Source: Flaccisagitta enflata (lineage: Eukaryota; Chaetognatha; Sagittoidea; Aphragmophora). Taken from it: DNA of 64,000 nucleotides. A program made the position numbers and the translations under genes. Location of the stretch: NCBI GenBank assembly GCA_965153355.1, contig OZ231128.1, forward strand, positions 1,798,001 to 1,862,000. Direction: 5' to 3'. The notes below the pieces were generated by a model that saw only the letters and a list, made by a program, of their open reading frames with translations, searched no databases and had not been told where the DNA came from. This document shows, piece by piece, positions 22,854 through 33,402 of this stretch. Positions within the stretch are counted from its first letter, which is position 1. Every line of letters starts with the position of its first letter.

Positions 22854-23036
22854 ACAAGGCCGGATACATGGCTACCTCAGTCGCGTGCGGTTGGGCAGGG
22901 GCAGTGATAGTAAAGGTCACTAGGGCATTTGGGCAGGAGCACTAGGCTCAAAATGCTATGAAAACGCCAAAGAAGAAAAAACGGGACCGACGGACCGACT
23001 GATGGATTTACGGATGGAGGGAAGGACAAAGCGACG
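22854..23036 (-). mobile_element. HINE-like element A1, flanked by (GAAA)n on both sides
   Basis: Plus strand reads ACAAGGCCGGATACATGGCT, ACCTCAGTCGCGTGCGGTTG, GGCAGGGGCAGTG, then a GACGGACCGAC tract and GGACAAAGCG. The terminal hairpin end is replaced by the second (GAAA)n array. Confidence 0.82.
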
Positions 23037-23047
23037 AAATAAGAAAG

Positions 23048-23052
23048 AAGGA

Positions 23053-23132
<80 letters not shown>

Positions 23133-23133
23133 A
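23048..23133. repeat. (GAAA)n array
   Basis: About 21 units, separated from the array at 22718-22851 only by the family A element. This could be an element inserted into one array. Confidence 0.98.
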
Positions 23134-23363
23134 ATGACGGACGAGGTATTAATTGGCTGAACGATCAAGGCGAGGCCGCTCGTTTTTTCTTGCGGTTTTT
23201 TTCTCACATGTGCATGGTGAGAGTTCTTTTTTTTTTTCTTACGACACTTTTCCTCTCTCAAACAGTGAAGGACTGAAAAACAAACTACAGTTAAATAGAT
23301 TTTGTCTTGCGAATAAGGAATATTCAGTGACAAGTCGCGTGCGGGTCGGCAGGGGCAGTGATA

Positions 23364-23613
23364 AACAAGCCCGACCAGGCAACGATGCGTCCGGACTGTG
23401 TCTCTGTTTGTATTGACTTTGGCGTTAGAAATGTCAGATATATGGAAGGACAGATAGATAGACGGACAGAGAGACAAAACGACCTGAAAGCATTCCAAAG
23501 AGTATTCAATTTGAGTTAGATTTTTTTTGGTAGCGTAATAGACATACGGACCGACGGATGGACTGACGGATGGACAGACGGACGGACAGACCCTCTTATA
23601 GAGATGCGTCCCT
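23364..23613 (-). mobile_element. Family F element (AACAAGCCCG type)
   Basis: Plus strand AACAAGCCCGACCAGGCAAC, GATGCGTCCGGACTGTGTCT, then a GACGGA(T/C)GGAC tract, CAGACCCTCTTATAGAGATG and CGTCCCTG. Same architecture as family A with different ends. A second copy is at 24700-25010. Confidence 0.75.
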
Positions 23614-23644
23614 GGCGCCGAAAAAGTAAAAATAAAATTAAAGT

Positions 23645-23705
23645 TTGACGGATGGACGGACGGATGGACGGACGTCCGAATGAACGGACGGACGGATGGA
23701 CCGAT
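23645..23705. repeat. (GGAC)n / (GGAT)n tetranucleotide tract
   Basis: GACGGATGGACGGACGGATG and so on, complementary to the GTCC arrays of the short elements. Probably a further family A/F remnant. Confidence 0.85.
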
Positions 23706-23951
23706 GGACCATGATAGAGAGAAAGTTCAGGTGTAAAATATCAAAATATTGCATAACCAAAAAAATGTTATCAAGCTGACAAAAGGCCAGAAGAATGCTA
23801 TTACCAGCATACATCTTATTGCAAACTGTCATGTTTCGATTGTTGAATAAGTAAAGGAATCGACTAATAATGTTGAAGAAACAAGAGGAGTGGGCGTACT
23901 TAACGATGGGCAGCTGAACCAAAGGACCGATTAACTGTAAGCGGTTTACAA

Positions 23952-23960
23952 CGTTGTTGC

Positions 23961-24053
<93 letters not shown>
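23952..24053. repeat. (TTG)n trinucleotide array
   Basis: About 33 TTG units. Poly-Gln, poly-Asn or poly-Leu frames across it are artefacts. Confidence 0.97.
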
Positions 24054-24055
<2 letters not shown>

Positions 24056-24347
24056 TGTTGTTTTTTCGTTATTCTTATTCTTATTCTTTTCATTGTTGAG
24101 GTATTTTCTTATCATTGCTGTTATTATACCGTATATCGACCTCTCTGTGAGGCAGGTGCTTTTTTTGTCTTTGGCCTGTTTATGGTTACCACATTGTTTT
24201 GAAGCATCACCGATTATGGGTGTCATCATAGAGCCTTTTGGCTTCAGCCTTAAAGCGTAGTTCATGTAAGAAATTCTCTCACCTGAAAACACGCGGAGAA
24301 GGCAGCGGTAACAAACGGCGAGATGAAAGGTGATGGTTATGGGCTTA

Positions 24348-25248
24348 ACAGGGTGTGCAAAATTATCCGCAATTGCTTCATGGAAAGAAAATTAAACTTA
24401 AAAGTGACCCAGCACTATGAAATTTGAACCAGAGTGCCCCAGTTAGTCATACTAGAAGCTAAGATTGATTGTAGGTCTTTTCTGTGACCTATGTCACTAT
24501 GGGAGTCAAATGATTTGAATCAAAGATTTTGATAGGATTTTTTTTTGTGGGCAAAATAGGTTATAAAATCATAGATTCATATATTAGTAACTACTCAATA
24601 ATGATTTTCTTGGCTTGGCACATATCATGCTGAGGTTGCTGAATTATATCAACATGAATGGAGCTCACTAAAGCATATAAACTAGGCCTATGAAGCATGA
24701 ACAAGCCCGACCGGGCAACAATGCATCCGGGCTGTGTCTTTGCGTGTATTGAACATGTAACATATATGGGGAGACACATGGACAAACAGGCAGATGAAAT
24801 GACTAGAGTAGTAAATAAGGCTCTCAAAACATGTTTGTCAATCATTTGAGTCAGTAAAGGATCTCATTGTGGTCAAAAACAGCCAAGAAACGCGGTCTTT
24901 GCACTTGTGTAACGGACGGACATACGGATGGACGGACGGACCAACGGACGGACGGACTGACGGACGGACAGACCCTCTTATAGAGATGCGTTCCTGACAG
25001 ACGCATCTAAAAACTAATCACAGAATTTCAGATTTCTAAAAAATCAGATTTCTAAAAAATCTTTCTAAGGAGTGTTTTACTAGAGCAAAATCTACCTGGA
25101 AAATTTTATTACTGACTTTGTGAATTTTAGATTTGTATATTAAAATAAATATTTTTTCATACTGACTACTTATGCTTTCATAGATCATTATCTCCTAAGA
25201 TTTTTGAGAAAAGAAAGTCCCAAGTGCGGATAATTTTGCACACCCTGT
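24348..25248. mobile_element. Tc1/mariner-like MITE with perfect 24-bp TIRs (901 bp)
   Basis: ACAGGGTGTGCAAAATTATC at the left (24348 on) is repeated perfectly inverted for 24 bp at the right, flanked by TA (24346-24347, 25249-25250). ACAGGGTGTNCAAAA-type ends are usual for Tc1/mariner elements. A family F copy (24700-25010) is nested inside. No transposase. Confidence 0.88.
24700..25010 (-). mobile_element. Family F element nested in the mariner-like MITE
   Basis: AACAAGCCCGACCGGGCAAC, AATGCATCCGGGCTGTGTCT, a (GGAC)n tract at 24902-24968, CAGACCCTCTTATAGAGATG. The ends match 23364-23613. Confidence 0.8.
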
Positions 25249-25252
25249 TATG

Positions 25253-25350
25253 GCGATGGTGAAGATGATGGTGATGGTGAAGATGATGGTGATGGTGAAA
25301 ATGATGGTGATGGTGATGGCGAAGGTTATGTTTATGGTGATGGTGTAGAA
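25253..25350. repeat. (GATGGT)n-type hexamer array
   Basis: GATGGTGAAGATGATGGTGA units. A similar array at 25998-26130 lies on the other side of the family M element, so the element may have split one array. Confidence 0.88.
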
Positions 25351-25404
25351 GATGTGAGGCCTGCCCGGCGCGGTGAGGTATGCCCTATCGGGGCTAGGTG
25401 CCTA

Positions 25405-25984
25405 ACAATGGCCAAAATAAAAACCGGACGCTCAGTTTTTTATGATTGACTGAAAACTGCACATACTTTTTACATAAAATCTATGAGTATTTTAAAGAGC
25501 TTCAAAAACTCTACAAATCTGGACCAAGCAGAAATTTCTAGCTTAAGTCGTTTTCAAATGACATAAGATTGAAATTCAACAACCATATTCCTGAAAGCAA
25601 ATAAGTGTGCCTGACAAAACAACAATTTTTGTTTCAAATATTCTGTTAAGAAAAAACTAAATTAATGGAACGAAATTCAAGGTAAAAATGAAGTATTTTG
25701 AATTCTCTACAAGATGGAACCAAGCAGAAATCGTGATTCTTATCCGATTACAAGCTAGATCAATTCAAAGTTGGTTACTCTAAAAAGGTTGAAATCAGAT
25801 TTGAGATTTCTGAGTGATTATCTTTAAAGCATCATAACTTCTGAAGTTTTGAAGCTATAATGTTCTGTAAGAGCTCAAATGAAAGATGTTTTGGAGCTCT
25901 TTGAAACTATCATAAATTTTAAGGGTTTATCTTTTTTAGTTACTGAGCAATCCTTGATCAAGAAATTTTTTATTTTGCCACTGT
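25405..25984. mobile_element. Family M element, copy 2 (TA-flanked, 580 bp)
   Basis: Ends ACAATGGCCAAAATAAAAAC and TTTTTTATTTTGCCACTGT are inverted with a few mismatches. TA at 25403-25404 and 25985-25986. The interior CAAATGAAAGATGTTTTGGA resembles family H subterminal DNA. Confidence 0.7.
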
Positions 25985-25997
25985 TATCAAGGTCAAG

Positions 25998-26130
25998 GTA
26001 TAGAAGATGGTGACGGTGATGGTGATGACGATGGTGATGATGATGGTGATGGTGAAGACGATGGTGAAGACGATGGTGATGGTGATGGTGATGGTGAAGA
26101 CGATGGTGATGATGATGGTTATGGTAATAG
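25998..26130. repeat. (GATGGT)n-type array
   Basis: GGTGATGGTGATGACGATGG units, about 130 bp. Confidence 0.9.
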
Positions 26131-26331
26131 CGAAGACGTGATGCTAAGGACGATGGTAGATGGTAATTGTCATAAGCATTACTGCAGCAGTAAAGACGAT
26201 GAAGATGCCGGGGGTAAAGGCGATAAAGGAGAAAGTCAGCGAAATGCAACAATGCAAGAATAAAAGGTCGAAGTGGCAAGAAGATGAATTGGATATAAAA
26301 GAAAATTGAGAGATCCGGTGATGTAAAGAAT

Positions 26332-26419
<88 letters not shown>
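26332..26419. repeat. (GA)n microsatellite
   Basis: About 43 units abutting the left end of a family E element. Confidence 0.98.
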
Positions 26420-26421
<2 letters not shown>

Positions 26422-26551
26422 CAGTCGCCCAAGGGCAATATGTGGTCAGCGATACCCGTTGCCCTGCTTCGTATGTTGGTGATTGTAGGTGATGGGTAGC
26501 AGGGCAGCGGCCCCAAAGGGGACGATGTCCTGTAGAACACAGGGAGACTTC

Positions 26552-26836
26552 CGTCCGTCCATCCGTCCATCCGTCCGTCCGTCCGTCCATCCATCCGTCC
26601 GTCCGTCCGTCCATCCATCCATCCATCTCGTCCGCCCGTCCGCCTGCCTGCCTGTCTGCCTGCTCGCCGTCTGCCTGCCCATCTGTCCGTCTGCCCGCCT
26701 CGCGTCCGTCCGTCCATCCGTCCGTCCGTCCGTCCGTCCATCCATCCATCCATCCGTCCGTCTGTCCGTCCGTCCATCTGTCCGTCCGTCCGTCCGTCCG
26801 GCCATCCGTCCGTCCGTCCGTCCATCCGTCCGTCTA
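26552..26836 (+). repeat. (GTCC)n / (ATCC)n tetranucleotide array
   Basis: About 70 units of GTCC, ATCC, GCCT and variants, located between the family E left arm and its 20-mer core. Confidence 0.97.
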
Positions 26837-26841
26837 TGCAG

Positions 26842-27290
26842 GCCTCGAGGCTGGGATTTCAGTCTGGAGGCTGGGATCTGAGCCTGGAGGCTGGGATTTG
26901 AGCCTGGAGGCTGGGATTTGAGCCTGGAGGCTGGGATTTGAGCCTGGAGGCTGGGATTTGAGCCTGGAGGCTGGGATTTGAGCCTTGAGGCTGGGATTAG
27001 AGCCTCGAGGCTAGGAGTTGAGCCTGGAGGCTGGGATTAGAGCCTGGAGGCTGGGATTAGAGCCTGGAGGCTAGGATTTGAGCCTGGAGGCTAGGCTTTG
27101 AGCCTGGAGGCTAGGATTTGAGCCTTGAGGCTGAAATTTGAGCCTTGAGGCTGGGATTTGAGCCTGGAGGCTGGGATTAGAGCCTCAAGGCTGGGATTTG
27201 AGCCTCAAGGCTGGGATTTGAGTCTTGAGGGTAGAATTTGAGCCATGAGGTTGGGATTTGGGCCTTTAGGCCAGGACTTGAGCCTCATTG
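26842..27290 (-). repeat. 20-bp tandem array (GAGGCTGGGATTTGAGCCTG)n
   Basis: About 22 units with few substitutions. The same monomer in either orientation forms the core of family E copies at 7965-8190, 32950-33130 and 52750-52905. Confidence 0.97.
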
Positions 27291-27393
27291 CGGGGGGGGG
27301 GGGACAAACAGACGCATGGATGAACAAACGGATGAACGAACGGAAGTCCCCGTGTTCTACAGGACATCGTTCCCTTTGGGGCCGCTGCCAAAA

Positions 27394-27645
<252 letters not shown>

Positions 27646-27767
27646 ATTGTAAGGCTGCAATTGGACGAACAAGAGAGTAGAAAAACAGGCCGCAATCGGT
27701 GGAACAAGACAGAAGACAGACAAACTGCAGTTAGTACCGACAGAAATCGACCCAGATGATTGTAAGA

Positions 27768-28043
27768 GGGCGTTTCTAGTCAAAGATGATCGCGTTTTGA
27801 AAAGGCCACTCGGTCGCTCACTACGTTCATTCGCTCGCACCGCTCACTCCGCTCACTCCGCTCACTTGCTCCGCAGCGCTCCGCTTCGCTACGCTTGTTT
27901 TGCTCGCTCGCTCCATTCACGGGCTCGCTCACTCACTTCGCTCACTCCCTCGTGGGACAGTTGAAATTCTTGAATATGTGGTCATGCTGTTATCGCGTTT
28001 CACGGAAACAAACGCGTTTTTGGTGGTCACTGGAAACACGCCC
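27768..28043 (-). mobile_element. Family B element, complete
   Basis: Ends GGGCGTTTCTAGTCAAAGAT and GGTCACTGGAAACACGCCC are inverted. The core is CGCTCACTCCGCTCACTTGC type heptamer sequence. GTGGGACAGTTGAAATTCTT and GTTATCGCGTTTCACGGAAA follow, as in the other copies. Confidence 0.83.
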
Positions 28044-28214
28044 TGAGGCTGCAATTGGGCTTGCAATCGGGTTGGAAACCAACGAATTGAAACGCCAAAA
28101 GGGGATTGTATTTGTTTTTGCTGAGTCCAACGAGAAGAATCACTACTAACCAATGACTCGGGTCTTTCCTCTCTTTCTCGCCTCCCTCTTCTCCTTCTTC
28201 TTCTTCTTCTTTTT

Positions 28215-28763
28215 GGGCAGCGGCCCAAAAGGGCCGATGCCCTGTAGAATCAGGGGTGAATTTCCATATGTCCATCCGTCCGTCCGTCCATCCGTCCGTC
28301 CGTCCATCCGTCCGTCCGTCCGTCCGCCCTCCCCTCCGAAGCATCGCAAGCCTCAAATTCCCATCGGATAACATTGGAAGTTGTCAAAATGCAAACTTCC
28401 CATTGAATAACATGGAAAATTGATGAAAACTGTGAAAAATGTAAAATTCCCATTGAATAACATGGCAAATTGACAAGATATGGAAAAAAATTTACCAAAA
28501 AGCAAAAAAATGCATGTTTCCCATTGAATAACATGGAAAAATTGATGAAAACTATGAAAAATGTAAAATTCCCATTGAATATCTTGGAAAATTGCTACTA
28601 AGGCCTCAAATATGCCCTCTCAGGACGTAAGGAAATTCACCCCTGTGTCCTACAGGACATCGGCCCTTTGGGGCCGCTGCCCTGCTCTCACTCCACTTCT
28701 TCAGCTAATCACTCCAAGCAGGGCATAAGGTACCGCTGACCATTTGCGATCCTTGGATGACTT
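28215..28763 (+). mobile_element. Family E element with alternative AT-rich core
   Basis: Left arm GGGCAGCGGCCCAAAAGGGC, a GTCC tract (28270-28326), a core of CCATTGAATAACATGGAAAA units (28370-28600) replacing the 20-mer, right arm CTACAGGACATCGGCCCTTT and GGGGCCGCTGCCC, then the 3' block GGTACCGCTGACCATTTGCG and ATCCTTGGATGACTTG. Same core at 47564-48269. Confidence 0.88.
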
Positions 28764-28822
28764 GTTCTTCTTATTCTTCTTCTTCTTCTTCTTCTTCTTC
28801 TTCTTCTTCTTCTTCTTCTTCT

Positions 28823-28857
<35 letters not shown>

Positions 28858-29116
28858 TTCTTCTTCCACTTCTTCATCTTCTTCTTCCACTTCTTCTTCG
28901 TCTTCTTCGTCTTCTTCTTTTTCCTCCTCTTTTTCTTCTTCATCTTCTTCCTCTTCTTCCTCTTCTTCATCTTCTTCCTCTTCTTCGTCTTCTTCTTCTT
29001 CTGCCCCTTCTTCTGCTTCTTCTTCTTCTTCTTATTTTCCTTCTTCTTATTTTCCTTCTTCTTCTTCTTCTTTTCCTTCTTCTTCTTCTTCTTCTTCTTC
29101 TTCTTCTTCTTCTGCT

Positions 29117-29151
<35 letters not shown>

Positions 29152-29220
29152 TTCTTCATCTTCTTCTTCTTCTTCTTTTTTTCCTCCTCTTTTTCTTCTT
29201 CATCTTCTTCCTCTTCTTCT

Positions 29221-29252
<32 letters not shown>

Positions 29253-29400
29253 TTTTTTTTCCTCCTCTTTTTATTCTTCATCTTCTTCCTCTTCTTCTTC
29301 TTCTTCCTCTTCCTCTTCTTCTTCTTCTTCTTCTTCTTCTTCTTCTTCTTCTTCTTCTTCTCCATCTTCTCTATTCAAGTCTTTCTCTTCCTCATTCTCC
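28764..29400. repeat. (CTT)n trinucleotide array, about 640 bp
   Basis: Polypyrimidine CTT with CCT, CAT and TTT variants. It produces poly-Phe, poly-Ser, poly-Lys and poly-Glu frames that are not genes. Its length and strand purity favour triplex (H-DNA) formation. Confidence 0.98.
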
Positions 29401-29587
29401 CTCATCTCTTCCTCCGCCTCCTCCGATTTTCCTTTTTTTTTTTGTCCGTTCTTTTGCTCAAACATCCCATGAGCAATTCTAACCAATCTCTCTCTTCAAA
29501 TTTTTCGCCCCCCCCCCACCTTCCGACCGAAACCTACTAATCACCTTCTTTTATTTCCACTCTTGGTTTCACATTGTTCCACTTTCA

Positions 29588-29755
29588 TACATCTGTATTT
29601 CTCTCTGTCTGTTTGGCAGTTTGTCTTTCTGTTGGGCTGTCTTTCTCTTTGTCTGTCAGTCTGTTTGTATGTTTTTCTGATTGTCTGTCTGTCTGTCTGT
29701 CAGTCGGTTTATCTAACTTTCTATCTTACTGTAGGTCTGTCTGTCTATCTGTCTT

Positions 29756-29810
<55 letters not shown>

Positions 29811-29812
29811 TT
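29588..29812. repeat. (GTCT)n tetranucleotide array
   Basis: TGTCTGTCTGTC with variants at the left and about 15 pure units at 29757-29812. Confidence 0.95.
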
Positions 29813-29996
29813 CTTCGCTATTTTTCTACGCCCTTCTCACTTCACTCTCTTTTATATTACATCAACCATCTACATTTCCTTCCTCTTCTTCTCCTCCTCC
29901 ACCTCCTCTACTACTCGGCCCTACCTACCCTTGCTCCTCTCCTTCATTTTCTTCTCTCCTTTTTCCTCCCCATTTCTGTCTCCCTCTTCCGCTTCA

Positions 29997-30033
29997 ACCT
30001 CCTCCTCCTCCTCCTCCTCCTCCTCCTCCTCCC
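29997..30033. repeat. (CCT)n microsatellite
   Basis: About eleven CCT units within a longer pyrimidine-rich stretch (29870-30033). Confidence 0.9.
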
Positions 30034-30214
30034 ACGCGTTATTCCCGTCTAGTTTGGTCGTGAGAGAGATTCTGGGCGCGAAAAAATTAGAAGCATTCGA
30101 GTTTTCTTTCCACCCAAAGACACACCCGGCTAAAAAGAAGAAGTGAAGGAAGGAGAGAAGAACAATGGCCCAAGGGAGACATGCCCACAAGATGCGCCCT
30201 CTTCAGATATAAAG

Positions 30215-30362
30215 CAAAGAATCATAAGGCCAAGTAGGCCAATATGGTGCGACGTTTGGATCGTCAAATAAATGCGTTACTGACCAACCAACCAACCAAC
30301 CAACCAACCAACCAACCAATTGACACAGCCAGTTATAGAGGTGCATTGTCGCACCTAAAAAC
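30215..30362 (-). mobile_element. Decayed family A element with (CCAA)n tract
   Basis: ATAAGGCCAAGTAGGCC, then TTACTGACCAACCAACCAAC (nine CCAA units) and AGTTATAGAGGTGCATTGTC, GCACCTAAAAAC. Corresponds to the tetranucleotide and hairpin end of family A. Confidence 0.6.
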
Positions 30363-30490
30363 AAAGCCTTAGTCCAAAACAGGTGGGCTGGAGCAGAAAA
30401 GCCCAAAAAGCATTTTTTTTATTAGACAGATGGAGAGACGGACTTATGGACTGACCAATTGACAGACCAACTTACCACATAGTTCTTTAT

Positions 30491-30758
30491 CAGTCTATGG
30501 ACATTTCGGTATTTGTAGATATGTAAGCAGTTTGGTATATTTCAACCCGTTGAAATCTTTCATTCTGGCAGATTTCAACGGGTTGAAATCTCTCATTTTG
30601 GTACATTTCAACACATTGAAATCTCTCATTCCACAAGATTAATATCAGTAGAATGAAAAATTTCAACCCGTTGAAATATGCCGGAATGAGAGATTTCAAC
30701 GGGTTGAAATGTACTAAACTAGTGACATATCTACAAATACCAAAATGTCCATAGACTG
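30491..30758. mobile_element. Family G element, 4-bp TSD TTAT (268 bp)
   Basis: Ends CAGTCTATGGACATTTCGGT and ACCAAAATGTCCATAGACTG are inverted over about 34 bp. TTAT flanks (30487-30490, 30759-30762). Five internal palindromes of the form ATTTCAACGGGTTGAAAT. Confidence 0.88.
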
Positions 30759-31424
30759 TTATAGTGGAAGCTTACACTATATAAATGTCCATATTTTTTC
30801 CTAATTTTCTTCAGTTTTTGTTTCCTTTTGAAAAATTGTGTGAGATTTATACAGGATGAATTGTTGCACATGCCCCATAGAGTTGCGTGTCCGCATCTAA
30901 GAATATTAAATATCGAAAAAAGACAAAAAACAAAATCGCTTTTGGACCGAATTGCATGATGGACATCGGCAATTTGGCATTACCTAATTGCCGTCTTACC
31001 GACCTATAGACACACCAACTATTACGACGTGAGGGGGTAGTTAGAAATAAAGTGCCCACCCCCCCTACTTCTCTCTCCTTGATATATTTTTTCTTTGCGC
31101 TAGATTTATGAATATAGCCTCGTTTCACTCCTACGCATGATCTGTGTGTGAGTGTTTCTTCTTCATCCGGTTATTATGGCGGGGAATGTTGTCATCAATT
31201 TAGAAAGAAGGAAGAATCAAATGAAAAGGAAGAAAGGCAAATCGAGATGCAGAATGGAATAGAAAAGGATGACAACACCTCTGCAGTCTGCATCGGTCAA
31301 ACCTAACGCTTTTTCGAGAAACGACTATCAGACGTTTGTTTGTTATCCATTGCCTAATTTAACAGTAATCCGTTATATGAAAGAATTCTTTAACTTATGT
31401 GAACTTAATTGTTCTTTAATGTAC

Positions 31425-31828
31425 AGACAGGACCCTAATAAGAGGTGAGGAGGGACCCAAATGTTTAGCAGCCCCCCCTACAGCTTACATGGCTCAATAA
31501 ATTTTCTCACTTCCAGTAGCAGTTGACACATAAGGTGGATACAATTGGCGCCACCATGGCGTTTTTTTAAATTTTTACCTAGAACACCCCTAAATTTTCA
31601 AAATTAGTGGAAAAAAGTGTTCTTTTTTTAGGGGGCAAATTTGGGCAATTTATCTAAATTTAGGGGTGTTCTAAATGGAAATCTAAAAATCGCCACGGTG
31701 GCGCCAATTGTATCCACCTAAGGTGTTAACCGCCACTGGAAGTGAGAAAATTACTTGAGCCCTGTGGGCTGTAAGGGGGGCTGCTAAACCTTTGGGTCCC
31801 TCCTCACTTCTTATAAGGGTCCTGTCTG
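31425..31828. mobile_element. Full-length palindromic MITE, TA-flanked (404 bp)
   Basis: Starts CAGACAGGACCCTAATAAGA and ends TTATAAGGGTCCTGTCTG. The two halves pair nearly throughout, including GGATACAATTGGCGCCACCA with TGGCGCCAATTGTATCC. TA at 31423-31424 and 31829-31830. Centre near 31627. Confidence 0.88.
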
Positions 31829-31974
31829 TAGCTGAAAGGAAAAAGAAGATATGCCATAAATAATTTCATTGTTTTGATCCCGATAAAAAACAAATATCGG
31901 GACTTTCATTACTCTATTTACAATAAAGGCGGCTAATCGCCGTAGGAAAAAAGTCGTAAATGCTGAGAGAAAGA

Positions 31975-32330
<356 letters not shown>

Positions 32331-32344
32331 GAAAAACATGTAAC

Positions 32345-32506
32345 ACAGGGTACCAATATTGTTGTGGACAGGGGCATCCAACCCCAACCCCACCCCCCAC
32401 ACATAAGTATCTAAACTGCTTCTTTTTCCACTTTTCCACTCGGACGGAGAGAGGGACCAACAGACTGATGGATGGACTGACAGACAAAGCCTCTCATAGA
32501 GTCCGG
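32345..32506 (-). mobile_element. Family A5 element, abutting the (GA)n array
   Basis: ACCAATATTGTTGTGGACAG, GGGCATCCAACCCC, TTTTTCCACTTTTCCACTCG, a GGAC tract, AAGCCTCTCATAGAGTCCG. The same order as 38520-38738. Confidence 0.7.
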
Positions 32507-32860
32507 AGTTGAAATGAGAGAGAGACTGTGCTGCCAGGATGCATAATTATCAAATATCAGAAGTTCAAACAGACTTCAATTAACTCGATTCCTTGTTTTT
32601 TTGGAAAAACGCAAAAAATGAGGAAGAATAAAAAAAGATTCAAAAATTCATAGCTCCAAAACTATTGATCGCATAGAATTCTGCTTGGCGTTCTCTAAAA
32701 GAGGAGAATTAACTTTTTCTTAGCTGTTAATTCCATACGTAAGCTTGTTCGGCCCGAAAAAAGCACCAACTTCCCCAAAAGACACACGGGAAAAAGGGAA
32801 AACCAAATTCCTCCGCAGGTCTCAAAAAGCCGAAGGTATTCTTCGACTTTTTTCCAAATT

Positions 32861-33267
32861 AGTCGCGGGCGCGCGACTCTACACCTTTGCTTTCACAAAT
32901 ATTGGGAAACATCTGCTTCTCCTTCATCTCGCTTTGCACCCCCTTAAGATTCACATCCCAAGCTTGAGGCTCAAATCTTAGCCTTGAGGCTCAAACCTCA
33001 GCTTTGAGGCCCAAGTCCCAGCTTCAAGCCCCAAATCACAACCTCGAGGCTCAAATCCCCGCCTTCAGGCTCAAATCCCCGCCTTCAGGCTCAAATCCCA
33101 GCCTCGAGGCTCAAGTTACCCCCCTAAGGATTGCATGTTAGCATCAAGGCTCACATGATAATCTTCCAGAGGTCATCAGCTCTTTTGGGGCAACTGCCCC
33201 TCTCACCAGATCCATTCATATACTCACTTAAGGGCAACGGGTAACGCTGACTATCGCTTTTGCGACT
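32861..33267 (+). mobile_element. Chimeric element: family A 5' hairpin with family E core and 3' end
   Basis: Starts AGTCGCGGGCGCGCGACT and CTACACC as family A2. It then has a 20-mer core (GAGGCTCAAATCCCAGCCTC type, 32950-33130) and the family E 3' block GGTCATCAGCTCTTTTGGGG, CAACGGGTAACGCTGACTAT and CGCTTTTGCGACTA. No protein. Confidence 0.83.
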
Positions 33268-33364
33268 AAAAGCCAAAAATTGTGATATTACTAATATTGT
33301 ATCTTGAGTCACTCTTAGGTCTATGTGTATCAAGTGTGAATATTTCATCATTAATTTTCATGTA

Positions 33365-33402
33365 GTGCTGCCCCTGCCCAACTGTCCGTTACTTATGTTC
33401 TT
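33365..33402 (+). mobile_element. Family A 3' end fragment
   Basis: TGCTGCCCCTGCCCAACTGT and CCGTTACTTATG. Confidence 0.5.

Larger units (their letters stand above)
26422..27389 (+). mobile_element. Family E element with long GTCC array and 20-mer core
   Basis: Starts CAGTCGCCCAAGGGCAATAT and GTGGTCAGCGATACCCGTTG. Then GGGCAGCGGCCCCAAAGGGG, ACGATGTCCTGTAGAACACA, a GTCC array (26552-26836), a 20-mer array (26842-27290), and the inverted right arm CCGTGTTCTACAGGACATCG and CCTTTGGGGCCGCTGCC. The two arms pair over about 45 bp. No protein is coded, and the 316-aa minus frame is the repeat read in frame. Confidence 0.9.

Noticed and set aside
26144-26881. Frames of 119-316 aa rich in MDGRTDG or PSVRPSV
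   Set aside because: They are the GTCC/ATCC tetranucleotide array translated in different frames on both strands.
28701-29482. Poly-Phe, poly-Ser, poly-Lys and poly-Glu frames up to 242 aa
   Set aside because: Translation of the (CTT)n array. No non-repeat domain on either side.
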